Below are positions 37,201 to 45,865 of a DNA stretch of 64,000 nucleotides, piece by piece. How positions within the stretch are numbered: the first letter of the stretch is position 1; each line of letters starts with the position of its first letter. Both the position numbers and the translations under genes were made by a program. The DNA comes from Hymenolepis diminuta (taxonomy: Eukaryota; Platyhelminthes; Cestoda; Cyclophyllidea; Hymenolepididae). The stretch covers positions 314,873-378,872 of the forward strand of contig CAADRB010000088.1 of the NCBI GenBank assembly GCA_900708905.1. The letters run 5' to 3'. The notes under the pieces were generated by a model that was not told where the DNA came from, did no database searches, and saw only the letters and a list, made by a program, of their open reading frames with translations.

Positions 37201-37525
37201 CCGAACAGAAACGTCGAGGACTCCATTTCGACACCAAATTCAACAACTTATTCATTCTCCAACTGGATAAATCCGATGAACTGGAATCGGATGACACATT
37301 TTTAATCGTTCAAATTGGCAACTACGCGATCCCTCTGAAGAAGTCTGTTTTGATATTTGTACCAAGGGGTAAGCGTGCGTTTCTTTTATATGAATATTTT
37401 CCCATTATTTGAAGTGCTTTAATTGTCCATTTTATTTCCCTTTAGGTATTCCTTACAAATTTGTTAGCATCGTCCCCTATTCCATCACTGCTTTGCGCTT
37501 TAAATTTATCCCTAAACGACCTTAG
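9296..37525 (+). CDS. Giant CENP-C-like inner-kinetochore protein (65 exons, about 2,284 aa)
   Basis: I joined 65 exons by matching GT/AG sites and reading phase; every junction keeps one frame from the ATG at 9296 to the TAG at 37523-37525 (6,855 nt). The fold-defining part is C-terminal: a CENP-C motif near residues 2020-2034 (RRGTRIRVHTPIDSW, compared with the family pattern of paired R, then P and W) and then a cupin-like domain (about 2150-2284) ending VPRG.PYKF and a C-terminal strand. Known: CENP-C binds the CENP-A nucleosome through R and W of this motif, dimerises by its cupin, and links centromeric chromatin to the outer kinetochore. The N-terminal two thirds are duplicated exon cassettes rich in R/K and S/T, unlike any CENP-C I know. 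Vertebrate CENP-C is about 940 aa. Exons and introns are treated below. A break into two genes is not excluded without transcripts. Confidence 0.72.
10082..10744 (+). other. Intron 6 of the CENP-C-like gene
   Basis: 663 nt of AT-rich sequence with a consensus donor (gtaagt) and acceptor (cttttag). I see no repeat or coding signal in it. Confidence 0.5.
10965..12052 (+). other. Intron 8 of the CENP-C-like gene
   Basis: 1,088 nt between two A modules. An open frame of 65 codons at 11388-11585 has no recognisable domain and is taken as chance. Nothing else recognised. Confidence 0.5.
12270..13052 (+). other. Intron 10 of the CENP-C-like gene
   Basis: 783 nt between two A modules. No coding or structural signal recognised. 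Confidence 0.5.
13262..14621 (+). other. Intron 12 of the CENP-C-like gene, with a piece shared with intron 45
   Basis: 1,360 nt. The stretch around 14050-14110 (CTGTGTCAAT then AAGGTTAACCT...AGGTCA) resembles 26850-26910 in intron 45 (CTGTGTCAAT then AAAGTCAATCT...AGGTTA), suggesting a worn dispersed repeat in both introns. Nothing else recognised. Confidence 0.4.
14622..14954 (+). other. CENP-C-like gene, exons 13-14
   Basis: Exons 14622-14768 and 14880-14954, both phase 1-1. The product is S/T/P-rich with one basic patch (HRRRST). A disordered linker is likely. No domain recognised and no sister copy found. Confidence 0.65.
14955..16518 (+). other. Intron 14 of the CENP-C-like gene
   Basis: 1,564 nt, the second longest intron. 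The B-type cassette downstream has a leading exon in its other two copies; if a leading exon of copy 1 exists it should be in here, but I could not find one. Nothing else recognised. Confidence 0.45.
16519..16898 (+). repeat. B-type exon cassette, copy 1 (exons 15-16) and exon 17
   Basis: Exon 15 (16519-16638) encodes a stretch with ESLEESSI, then KAPRRKMTLRGRRG and a glycine end; exon 16 (16680-16751) encodes DSVIQIDFVEALAKS then five glutamines. The 41-nt intron between them matches the 45- and 42-nt introns in copies 2 and 3. Exon 17 (16821-16898) is a phase 1-1 linker with no recognised domain. Copy 1 lacks the leading exon seen in copies 2 and 3. Confidence 0.75.
17211..17693 (+). other. 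Intron 19 of the CENP-C-like gene
   Basis: 483 nt between exons 19 and 20. A microexon could be hidden near 17618-17650, but no version keeps the phase cleanly. Nothing else recognised. Confidence 0.4.
18527..18559 (+). repeat. Perfect 11-bp inverted repeat in intron 21
   Basis: GATCGACTATG at 18527-18537 and its exact reverse complement at 18549-18559 are separated by 11 bases. It lies within the 802-nt intron 17938-18739, away from both splice sites. It could form a hairpin in the pre-mRNA or be the remnant of a small mobile element; no function is claimed. Confidence 0.7.
19411..20175 (+). other. Intron 26 of the CENP-C-like gene
   Basis: 765 nt. An 82-codon open frame at 19553-19801 has no recognisable domain. 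Nothing else recognised. Confidence 0.45.
20176..21666 (+). repeat. B-type exon cassette, copies 2 and 3 (exons 27-32)
   Basis: Two tandem copies of a three-exon unit: 27 (20176-20295), 28 (20365-20481), 29 (20527-20676); then 30 (21190-21306), 31 (21370-21486), 32 (21529-21666). Exons 28 and 31 share P.S.M...S.EET.IQ, then KRKV.LRGRRA.Q.VGG; exons 29 and 32 share D..IQ.DF...QANQ and end V.EG; exons 27 and 30 share a middle part DPSTACVTKIEDQ-like. The short intron and the start of the following long intron are also alike, so the whole genomic segment was duplicated. The LRGRRA core is strongly basic and may bind chromatin (inference). Confidence 0.85.
20677..21189 (+). other. Intron 29, with two adjacent hairpin sequences
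   Basis: 513 nt. Near its middle are a 9-bp inverted repeat (20875-20883 with 20890-20898) and then an AT-rich near-perfect palindrome centred at about 20924 (roughly 20908-20941). The start of this intron resembles the start of intron 32 (from 21667), consistent with cassette duplication. Confidence 0.55.
21667..22433 (+). other. Intron 32 of the CENP-C-like gene
   Basis: 767 nt. The first 60 or so bases resemble intron 29. Overlapping minus-strand open frames at 21628-21954 are shadows without domains. Confidence 0.5.
22434..25419 (+). other. CENP-C-like gene, exons 33-44
   Basis: Exons 22434-22496, 22578-22667, 23067-23150, 23204-23305, 23638-23700, 23770-23853, 24269-24324, 24412-24601, 24670-24771, 24869-25018, 25140-25271, 25345-25419. 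Products are acidic and S/T-rich with few basic patches, suggesting disorder. Exon 39 (VSLMQSTMS) and exon 40 (VVEIDFAANLKAAED) look like a diverged B cassette. Exon 35 needs a GC donor at 23151; skipping it also keeps the frame. Introns of 400-415 nt at 22668-23066 and 23854-24268 hold nothing I recognise. Confidence 0.6.
25420..26073 (+). other. Intron 44, possible dead exon
   Basis: 654 nt. A good acceptor (gcattttcag) at about 25548 is followed by 18 open codons and then a TAA in the required phase, so it may be a decayed exon. A 109-codon open frame in another phase (25537-25866) has no domain. Confidence 0.35.
26074..26226 (+). repeat. Exon 45: isolated sixth A-type module
   Basis: One 153-nt phase 1-1 exon encodes a short linker, then KLKTLRLRRALVGS, a spacer and TTFEISVASVAGQKP. 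This is the A-module pattern of exons 5-12 with linker and repeat fused in one exon, as in exon 6. It sits more than 12 kb downstream of the main array, at about residues 1342-1392. Confidence 0.85.
26227..27206 (+). other. Intron 45, with a piece shared with intron 12
   Basis: 980 nt. The stretch 26850-26910 resembles 14050-14110. An 88-codon open frame at 26424-26690 has no recognisable domain. Confidence 0.4.
27207..29605 (+). other. CENP-C-like gene, exons 46-52
   Basis: Exons 27207-27386, 27504-27584, 27970-28032, 29035-29063, 29136-29259, 29327-29380, 29459-29605. Exon 49 is a 29-nt phase 1-0 linker followed by a phase 0-1 exon of 124 nt, the same architecture as an A module, although its residues (ARREST...SLRKRASK) have diverged. 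Exon 52 holds a P/R-rich stretch (SPRRVWPSPLRRSG) of unknown role. Intron 48 (28033-29034, 1,002 nt) and the shorter ones show nothing recognisable. Confidence 0.6.
29606..31312 (+). other. Intron 52, the longest intron, with a TA microsatellite
   Basis: 1,707 nt. The TA repeat is at 31187-31217. A minus-strand open frame at 29989-30243 has no recognised domain. Nothing else recognised. Confidence 0.45.
31187..31217 (+). repeat. TA dinucleotide microsatellite
   Basis: About 15 TA units without interruption, 95 nt before the acceptor of exon 53. Confidence 0.95.
31313..33225 (+). other. CENP-C-like gene, exons 53-57 with a PP1-docking-like motif
   Basis: Exons 31313-31432, 31500-31549, 31620-31824, 32753-33031, 33121-33225. 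Exon 55 ends in a basic stretch with RRSVQFAP; R-S-V-Q-F fits the RVxF docking consensus for protein phosphatase 1, with V near residue 1737. Exon 56 is S/P-rich (SPTRSPSS). Exon 56 reads through a possible short intron, so its first third is less certain. Intron 55 (31825-32752, 928 nt) shows nothing recognisable. Confidence 0.6.
33318..33415 (+). repeat. Intron 57 direct repeat, copy 1
   Basis: Shares with 34018-34115 the blocks GTCTGTTAAGTCA, GATCAGA or GTCAGA, and TCCAGTGATC in the same order and spacing. Identity is roughly 65-70% by eye. Confidence 0.55.
34018..34115 (+). repeat. Intron 57 direct repeat, copy 2
   Basis: Partner of 33318-33415, about 700 bases downstream in the same intron. 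Confidence 0.55.
34666..35950 (+). other. CENP-C-like gene, exons 58-61
   Basis: Exons 34666-34755, 34841-34896, 34971-35025, 35759-35950. Exon 61 begins HLATQKHSRPREVT and continues with WLPPPDEGMEYDMDALRK and a hydrophobic, tryptophan-containing end (LHYMLLGWAEP), which may be a folded helix next to the CENP-C motif. For exon 59 a donor at 34897 is needed to keep phase 0. Intron 60 (35026-35758, 733 nt) shows nothing recognisable. Confidence 0.65.
36029..36355 (+). other. Exon 62: CENP-C motif and basic helix
   Basis: The exon reads in the phase set by exon 61 and gives GIRRGTRIRVHTPIDSW near residues 2018-2034. In the family the paired arginines contact the H2A/H2B acidic patch and the aromatic residue contacts the CENP-A tail; both R and W are present. 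After it comes RVYRETRVDPVTGRKEELP, then a long basic region (RRRQRLLRARR, KKLAAKRRRE) that could be a helix and nuclear localisation signal. A frame one base over is also open here but lacks the motif and breaks the phase. Confidence 0.75.
36431..37525 (+). other. Exons 63-65: C-terminal cupin-like domain
   Basis: Exons 36431-36550, 37048-37368, 37446-37525. The region has alternating beta-type strands: IWLTIKLESDVIL, GLLQSGPLEVSIHDI, FLIVQIGNYAIPL, VLIFVPRGIPYKFVSI and ALRFKFIPKRP at the stop. The order, with VPRG followed by Y and a last strand of the L.F type, is that of the CENP-C/Mif2 cupin, which makes the protein a dimer. About 170 residues, the usual size. Intron 63 (36551-37047) contains a repeat shared with 40032-40145. 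Confidence 0.65.
36880..37005 (+). repeat. Dispersed repeat in intron 63 (partner at 40032-40145)
   Basis: Shares TACTCCAAAATT, the CGACT block, TTGTTAATTT and GATAAAA with 40032-40145 in the same order. Roughly 65-70% alike by eye. Confidence 0.5.
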
Positions 37526-40031
37526 ATTTAACCCTGAGTTACGCATTATCATTTCCCATTTAAAGCTGTTTATAGCAACCTACTTATCGTCTTCTTACTT
37601 TGGAGAGGGATGATTGGAGTTCAAGTGGCATTAACTAAAAACAGTAGTGATGTTGAGGGAGCACTGTTTAACTGAAATTGTAATCTTTATGCCTGGAACC
37701 CTATTTGGACTGAATTTTTCACTGAGAATCATTTACAAGTAGGGTTCGAACCAGATTGTACTATTTGATGGCATGATCACATCACAATATCCCTTTCTTA
37801 ACGGGATTACGGTTCGCTTAATTATAGAAGATAGTACATTATTGTAACAGAAAACGTCTTGGGAGCTAGCAACATGACAGAGAAAATTAGCTATGTATCT
37901 ACTAAGTTATCTACTTTGGAATCTTTTGCTGGGTACTTTTATCAGAGGGAAACAATGAAATTTCTTATTTATAAACGGGAAAAACTACGGAGGTCTATTT
38001 TCAACATTGCTAATGTGATTTAAACTTCCTGAATTTGCCTTATCTTTTGAGGGTCCTAGGCATGCCAGCCGATTCTAATCGCCAAATTCTGTCGGATTTC
38101 GGTTCTTGAAGAAGTTGTTCACTCAGACACAACCCACTATTCTTCACTTCTTCCTAATTTGCAATGCTTGATAGACTAAAATCATCTAAACATGAGCCAG
38201 AAAGATCTTATAAGAATTATTTGTAGTGCGCATAGAATTTCTCTTTACAATTTTATCATCAACAGGAGAGTTTGAGGGAATTTTAAAGATATGTGAAGGT
38301 GAAGCAGGAATGCTCTCCGTGTTTCAATAATTATAATTTAATCTAGTAATTATTTTTCGCAAATCTTATCTTAAATACATTAATGCCAAAATGTTATCCA
38401 TCAAAATATCAAAGTTTTCCTAAATAATTAACACTGAGTTATTTTATTTGGTGGTATTATTCGTCTTAAAACAAGTTTTAGTGTTAAGTGCATAAAATAT
38501 ACCTCGGCGAAATACGAGTTTAGTTAAACATCAATTTCTGTAAAACAGTTATTTTTGGTTTTGATTACTAGTAGAGCAAAGAGTAAAAAAGAAAGGATGT
38601 AAGAAATCTTAGGATATTCAAGGCGAAAAGAAAATCACAAACAAGTGTGAAATTTATTACTAATTTTTTTTCGCGTTTAGACTCTGTGATTTGTCCTCTG
38701 TCCGCGGTTTCGGATTGCTTATTGACTGATTGTTCATGATAGTATGTTTTGCCACTAATGCAATCTTTCTCTTAAAACCTGGGAAAGCAAAATGATCTGA
38801 TTTGATATTCTGGAAACTGGCATGGTCTTAAGTTAGCAATACTGAAATTTCTTGTCGGTAATAAGATAATAATAAAGTTGTTGGGTACATTTATTTAATA
38901 GAAGATTTGAATACTTTATTTGACATCCTCCAGTGTTGAAAAGCCATTAGATAAAATGAAGATGAGTCTGGAAATGCTGATACTCTATACAATTTAATCA
39001 CTGCATAGTGGGTATTCCTCGCTGCTTAGATTTTAAAACAGATATGGGACAATATGAGTTGTGTTATTGAAGCGAAACTTGCATAAAACGGATATGGAAT
39101 TGGTACTATTATAATACGGTTTTGATTAGCTGATATTTAACCACTTGCAAAAATTTTGAAGAGTTGAATCAGAAAATATTCACTGAAATTCATTCTTCTA
39201 AAATGATTCATCTTTATAATATTTGATTAGTTAAAACTCGTTAAAGGAAATACCTTCTTAAACCCTTGAGACATCTGTATTTTCTTGATTATAATTCAAA
39301 TATCATCATAATCTCAAAACAGTCATTGATGTAGCTTCGAAGGAGGGTGACATTTACCAAAATGTTAGCTTATCGGTATCCGTTATCTCAATTTTATTCC
39401 ACAATATGTAACTCTAAAACCAAAACAAATATGACTTTGAAATAATACATACTTCGAGTATTATAGTTAATACACTTATAGATAATGCTGGGCATGTGTC
39501 AGCCAACTTGGTATGCATTTGATCGAAATTTCAGTCAATTAAAAGTCGATACTCAAAAATATCTTCTGTTCTGATGACATTATTTTTACCGCAGTTTTAT
39601 GTTATCGCAACATATAAAAGCTCTCCAAGCAGATTAGTTTCGCGTAAAGAATTACGCGTATTCTTTTCCATTTTATGAAATCACAGTAAATATTGCCAAG
39701 ACTAAGAAATCCCTCTAGTGCTTTCAGACTAAGTTTCTGAGATTGAGTAGAATTTGCAGAGACAGTGGCAGTAGGAACATCAGGAAATATTTTGACCTCA
39801 GTTTTTGTAGAAAACTTTTATTACTGTGGATAAGTTCTCAAACATTTTGTAAAGTATGGAGTGATTCACTATTTTTTGAGTGACCGAACACTGTTTTGCT
39901 TTTGGTATTGTAATATCGTCAGAGCTAGTAAATAATATATGATAGCCGTTTGTTATTAACTAATTAGTCTCCGACATAGTCACAAATCGCAGAAGTCAGT
40001 ATCACATGTAGGCACTTTAAAAAGGTAGCCT

Positions 40032-40145
40032 TTACTCCAAAATTGTGCTTGGCGACGACTGCAATTTAAGATGGTGAATATGCAACATTTGCACTAATTA
40101 AAAATGAAATTGTTAATTTTATTTTTTTGGATAAAATTTTTCGTT
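40032..40145 (+). repeat. Dispersed repeat, second copy of the intron 63 element
   Basis: Partner of 36880-37005, 3.1 kb away and outside the gene. Non-coding. Confidence 0.5.
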
Positions 40146-43100
40146 TTGTTCAACCGTTAGGCTTAGAGATGTTCCCTTAAGACATGCATGATCTCCTTAT
40201 GATGATAGTATATAACAGCCTTTCTCAAATCAAAAGACCATGATTTGAGTAGAGAGCTTGGGTATATCGAACAAGAGCAAAAACCGAGGGAAAAAGGTTG
40301 AAGTAATAAGTGAAATTTGAATTTTGAAAGGCAAGTGACAGAGTGCGAAGAAACGGGATTATGAAAAAGAGGCTAAATCGTGGTAAGCCAAGTAGAAATG
40401 ATTTTTGCTTTCTTTCTTCTGATGAGTAACCAATAAAATCGTCATCTGAAAATTAGGTCACAGTCATAGGTATTAACGTATGCGTCGGTAGATAGCTTCA
40501 AGCGCTTGTGTGCTGACTGTATTACACTATAAAAAAACACTGTGAAACGTTACAATTGTGATGTTAGATAAATAGAGGTAAAAGGAGACGATAAAGGTTA
40601 GGCCAAGCCAAGGTTTTTATAAGTCACATCCCTTAACCTTAGGTTTGGGACATAAGCCTGCAAAATAGGTTCGTTTATGTCCCTAGATCAAGCTATAAAC
40701 GAGAAAATGTGATTCATGTCCACAATTCATTTTATATCCTCGGCCATTTTGTGCCTTCGTGGCAACTTCCTTTTTAAGTACTTCACCACAACTGTGCTAG
40801 ATATAATGTGGAAATCGACCTAATTTATCCTTATGAAATTAATCAGATGACTGATCCTATGATTATTTATTTCAAGAACTAAAGTTACTAGCCATTCCTA
40901 AATAAGGTTGGTAATACAGCCAAACGGAGTCTGAAAACTTTTGCATTATAGTGCCACGTTTTTATTTAATTCTGCTACCTCTTCAATGTATTGATTTCAA
41001 TTTGTCCACAAACAAGTAATGCCAAGGATTTTATCAAACATTGGTTTTTTGTTATCTGGAATTCTAATGTTTTATCCTCCATAGGATAGTCGTAACACTG
41101 CGTGACCGGCAACATGGAAACGAAAGCTCATATAAACAAGTCTTAATAAAAGTTTTTTTTGCCATCAATGGGCATAAATAGTTGGAAATGTATTGGCGAT
41201 AAACAAAGCAAATCTTGATATGCCCTTGTTGACTGAATTCGGATTGTGTAAGGACACTCACCCGAAAATTACGCGATAAAAAGTACAATTAGGAAGAGGT
41301 TAACTGTCCGAAGATCTCTGTTATCCATAGGGTTAGAAAGACTAGGACAATTTTTAATCATAAACTGCACATTTGAATTAGCAATATAATCCAATAAAAA
41401 GTGAAACAAGAGGACGGATATGTGTATATAATGAAGTCAGGATGTCAGAAGTCTTATTTTTTTAAGCTCTTTTGTATTATCTCATTTTTTCTTGATTTCA
41501 TCCTTAGGTTCAGTCATTCAGTCAATTGATTTAGCTGACCGACCGGTCATTCCAATTTGATTCGTTTTAATCTTTTTCATCGTTAGGCAGATAGATGATA
41601 TTAGAATTAGTATATAAAACAAAGCACTACTCATTAAGTTTCACTCAAGGTGAGATATTGTCAAAACGTTGACTACTAGAGAATATTCGAAATTAAAGTT
41701 ACGCAAACCTTTAGAAATATGCAATTGTACTAAATTATAGTGATTTATATAGGTATTTTGTATATTTCCGAAAATCGGGGTAAGCAATTTAATTTTGAAG
41801 GATGTTTGAACACGTGCTTATGCACGCAGAAATACGCATACCACTTTTTAAATGCAGGTAGTCAGATAAGTTAAACATAGCCTACTTTTTAGGTCATCCG
41901 TTCATTAATATTAGCATGAACCCTAGATCACCGTAATGGGAAAAGATAATAAAATAGATGCGATTTCAGTATCGTTGATATTAGCGCCTGTTGTATCCGG
42001 GATCTCAGTTTCGAGCCACATGATAAACTTCTATGGAGATACGATTAACTTCCCCTGGCGTTAAGTAGGTATCGCTTGATTAATTAAACATTTGCAATGG
42101 GCACAATATAAGACGCGGTTTAGTAAAGAGGTGTCCTCTCTGGGCATTTTGAGGTATTAAACGTAGTTTCTAATACGTTTAAATGGTGATATCGAACTCG
42201 GAACAGAGAAGATGGCTTTCTAAATCTTCTGTATTAGCCAGTTATCGCATATAGGGAAAGTAGTTGGGATGTGAGATAGTGTTGAAGACTAGTGTACGCA
42301 TTCCTTAATGTCCGACAGTATATAGTGCAGTCTTCCTACTGTATTCCAAGTACTTATCAATGAAATTTGTTCGATAAACACGCTTTTTGTGATGTCAGTC
42401 AAATAAGGCGATATCCGCCCACTATCATTTTGTATGTCACTCCAGCTTACGTCCAAAATTCCAATGATAATTATAAGCAAATTTAATTGATCTCATGTCC
42501 AGCCGATCCAACTAATGAAAATAAATCATTTTCTTCTGAAGTGAAGACCATTTCGAAATTTCCTCATTTTTTAAATTATAATTACTACACGCCATATTCA
42601 TTCCATGAGTACCCGCATTCGTATATGTAATCAACGTTAAAAAATAGCACTTTAAAGAATTAATATATTTTGTCTCCCATATTTGTTCCTATATTTGGAT
42701 ATTCACAATTTAAAATGATTTTGCTTATAATATTATCATGAAAATAACAAGCCGATTTATTTAAACTTCGTACCAAGAATAAGATTTCAACAAAAATATG
42801 CATAGCGTTCAAAGTCTAATTTCTAGAAGTGGGGTCTGCAAGTCTTCATGATTACCATCTTTGTATTTTGACACCCTTTTCTAGCTTTTGATTGTGATGT
42901 TTAGTCCTGAAATTCATATTTATGGAAAAGTTTCTTTACAATTCCTTCTATGGCCTTGAATTCGGAGTAATTATGCGGAAGTGTATATCCGGCAGCGTAA
43001 ATTTTTTTAGGTGTGACCGCGTTGCCAATTTCTTCTTTACAAGCTCGCGTCCAGCAAGATGTTTAAGCTGTCAGCGTTCAGAAAAGCAAAAAATACTGAT

Positions 43101-43710
43101 AAATAATGCTAATCATGGAAAAATTAATTATAAGAAAAAATAAAGCGTAAGAATAAGGGTTGAGAATTTAGAGAATTAAAACAAACTTTTCTTATCGTGT
43201 TGTTCAGAACCAATTGAATAATGGAACCCATTGAGAACTACACACTAGTTTAATTGAGAAAACTAGCAAATCATGATAAATTACAATTGTGTAGCGGACA
43301 AACAGGATATTTTTGATGATAGAGGGAAGTCAAACATATTCGCGACTTATCATGTGGTTATACTATGGAGATCCGAATACCATAACCAGTCGAATGGGTT
43401 GATTATGCTATTTTGATATGTCTTGCTTTTCGAAGAATCAGAGAGCAGTGAGGTGGTATTAATTAAATTTACTGCAAATCTCCACAAGGCAGAATTACCA
43501 AGTCGAACACCTAAGCTTAGTGAAAGGGAAGAAAAATAAACCTCATTCCATGTACAGTTCAGTTAAATACCTAAAGTTTATTTATAAACCATTATCATCT
43601 ATCTTATAACTCTGATGTATATAAATTTTACATTAACAATTATATTTTCCTAGCGATTTTAACCAATATCCCATTTTTATCGATCTTTTTCTTCGAATAA
43701 ATAAATTAAA

Positions 43711-43850
43711 TATGCAGGTATGGTTTGACGTTTGCCTGCAATACCTTGGATTTTCCGCATCCCATCATATATAATCATAGGTCATGACAGACGCAACGTG
43801 GCGACCAGTTTGATTATAGTTATTCATATAATCTTTTATCGATATTAGGC
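43711..43850 (+). repeat. 500-base-spaced direct repeat, copy 1
   Basis: Begins TATGCAGGTATGGTTTGACG and later has CATGACAGACGC and GACATCGG. The partner starts exactly 500 bases downstream. Confidence 0.5.
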
Positions 43851-44210
43851 TGTGGAGTGACGATTTTGGACATCGGTGGGGGAGCGATTAATATGCTCTG
43901 AATTCAGATGTCATTATTCTATACCCATCGGTACACGCCCAGTGAATGGAATAGGCAGGTACACTTATTTATTCAAGCTAAAAAAGTGGCGTTAGAATGC
44001 GAGTTAATCACTTGAAAGGCTCTACGTCATTTAATATTTGTGCTTCTTATTATCCTGTTTTTTTTCAAATTTGGCTAAATATGACTTCCATGTAAATGAA
44101 TATTTACTTTTTCATATTTTCTCAGTACTTCAAGAGCTTTTATCTATTGATTCAACAAACCGCTAAATCTGTACTTTAATCAATGAATTGAAAAGTTAAC
44201 TGAAAGTATA

Positions 44211-44345
44211 TATGCAGGTGTGGTTCGACATTGATCTGCATCAAATTGGCGTTTCAGTACTTCGACAGTAATAAGCAGACATGATGACAGATGCGGTGTA
44301 ATTAATGTTCATATAGCAATTAGCCTGATTGCATATTTTTTAATA
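44211..44345 (+). repeat. 500-base-spaced direct repeat, copy 2
   Basis: Begins TATGCAGGTGTGGTTCGACA, then GATGACAGATGC and CAACATCGG. Same block order as 43711-43850, with substitutions and small indels. Confidence 0.5.
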
Positions 44346-45687
44346 GCAATGACCAACATCGGATCAACTGAATATATAATAGCCAAAAATTGCAAATATT
44401 ATGGATGTAAATTCCTTGAAGTAAACATCTTGAATATTGCAAAGAAATTAAAATCTGCACTTTGACTCAAACAACTAATTTTTCTGATCTAGAGAGATAA
44501 ATCGCCGTAACTTTGGTCTATATAACGGGAAAAAAGGAGTATTTTTTTTCTTTGGAGTATATATATGATAATATTACTATCATGCCTATTATTATTTTCA
44601 TTAATCCTTATTTTAATTAAATTTTGCACACCAAATCTTTTAATAAAATGATAACAAAGTGGGCGATTGTTTATACTGTTAATGTTAAATTACATGTAAA
44701 CAGTTCGATACTAAACTTCATTCACCTTGAGTGAATGCAGCTTACGGTGCTCTGTCAACCCAAAATTTCCAGTTATCTATCTGTCTAGCTATGCTAAGAC
44801 CGTAGGCTGGTGGATATCAAGTAAGATCATTCTGCTATCATAACAATTATAGGAAAAATATGAATTGAAGTGGCAAGACCGCCATCATAATTAAACAACC
44901 GGTCAAGAAGCACGAGACGTCTCAGATGTGCATATGCTGCAATCTAGGGGATAAATTAAAAAATTTTACTTTTGGAACATGATTAATCAAGGTGTCATTT
45001 ACAAGACGTTTAAACATGCATTATATAATAAGCGGGGTACAAATCACTACCGTTTATATTTACCGCAGTTCAATCATTCCAGCGATTACCGAGAGTGTCT
45101 GTTACAAACAGTCATTTTGGTACGGAAGTGTGGATTAGGAGGTTTTAGTCTTAAAACTAAAATCTATATATTACTCCCATTCCGATTAGGGACTCTTAGA
45201 CGTAAATAATTCCATTCCTTGACATTTTTGAGAACATTCGGTTGAAGCTTAATTTTCAAACAATATTGAAAACTGTGGTAGAATACGGTTTTCAAGAGCG
45301 AGGACTTGTTTTTAGGTATTTTATTCTAGTACTAAATCGTCCGATTTCGAAAGAAAGCGCACACTCGATTTGATTGCATTTGAAAGATTGGGCGAGGGCG
45401 TCAATCTCACCTTTAGACTGACAGAGCGGTTTATTTATATAAGCTAGCGAGTTTTGTTCCCTCCATTGGCCAAGATGGAAAGATGATAACAGTTTTATTT
45501 GATTTGAATAAAACAGAGCTCACTAGTGTTCAATCAAGGTGAAATTCATTCTTTTCAACCACTAACTCAGCCTCTGATTTTGCATACTCCTTCCCTATTC
45601 TCTTTCCCACAAGCTTCCGTTTTGAATTTGCATTTTTTATTTATAGTGTACACATAAAATCTCCATTTAGGAATATTTTAAAATATA

Positions 45688-45718
45688 ACACATGGGCTGA
45701 AAAGTCCCAGGCCTAACA
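45688..45718 (+). repeat. Mariner left terminal inverted repeat
   Basis: About 31 bp, matching 46976-47006 in reverse complement apart from two or three positions. TA immediately outside at 45686-45687. Confidence 0.9.
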
Positions 45719-45865
45719 CATAGATGGAGCTAGTTTTGTTGCAGTCACCTTTTTTCGGTTAATACTAACCTTCAAAAGACAGCTCTTAAAATTTCATGAT
45801 ATTCTATTCATTACCTTGTGAGTTATTGTGCTAAGAGTGACGCCACTTTTGTTATTTTCAAAACA

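Larger units (their letters stand above)
37526..45687. other. Gene-poor region downstream of the CENP-C-like gene
   Basis: About 8 kb of AT-rich sequence. It holds repeat copies at 40032-40145, 43711-43850 and 44211-44345. A sequence near 37743 (GGGTTCGAACC) fits a tRNA-type B box but no tRNA or clear SINE can be built around it. No exon chain was found on either strand. No obvious poly(A) signal lies within the first 300 bases after the stop codon. Confidence 0.5.

Noticed and set aside
37735..37760. B-box-like GGGTTCGAACC and a similar one at 8878-8890
   Set aside because: No A box at the right distance and no foldable tRNA.
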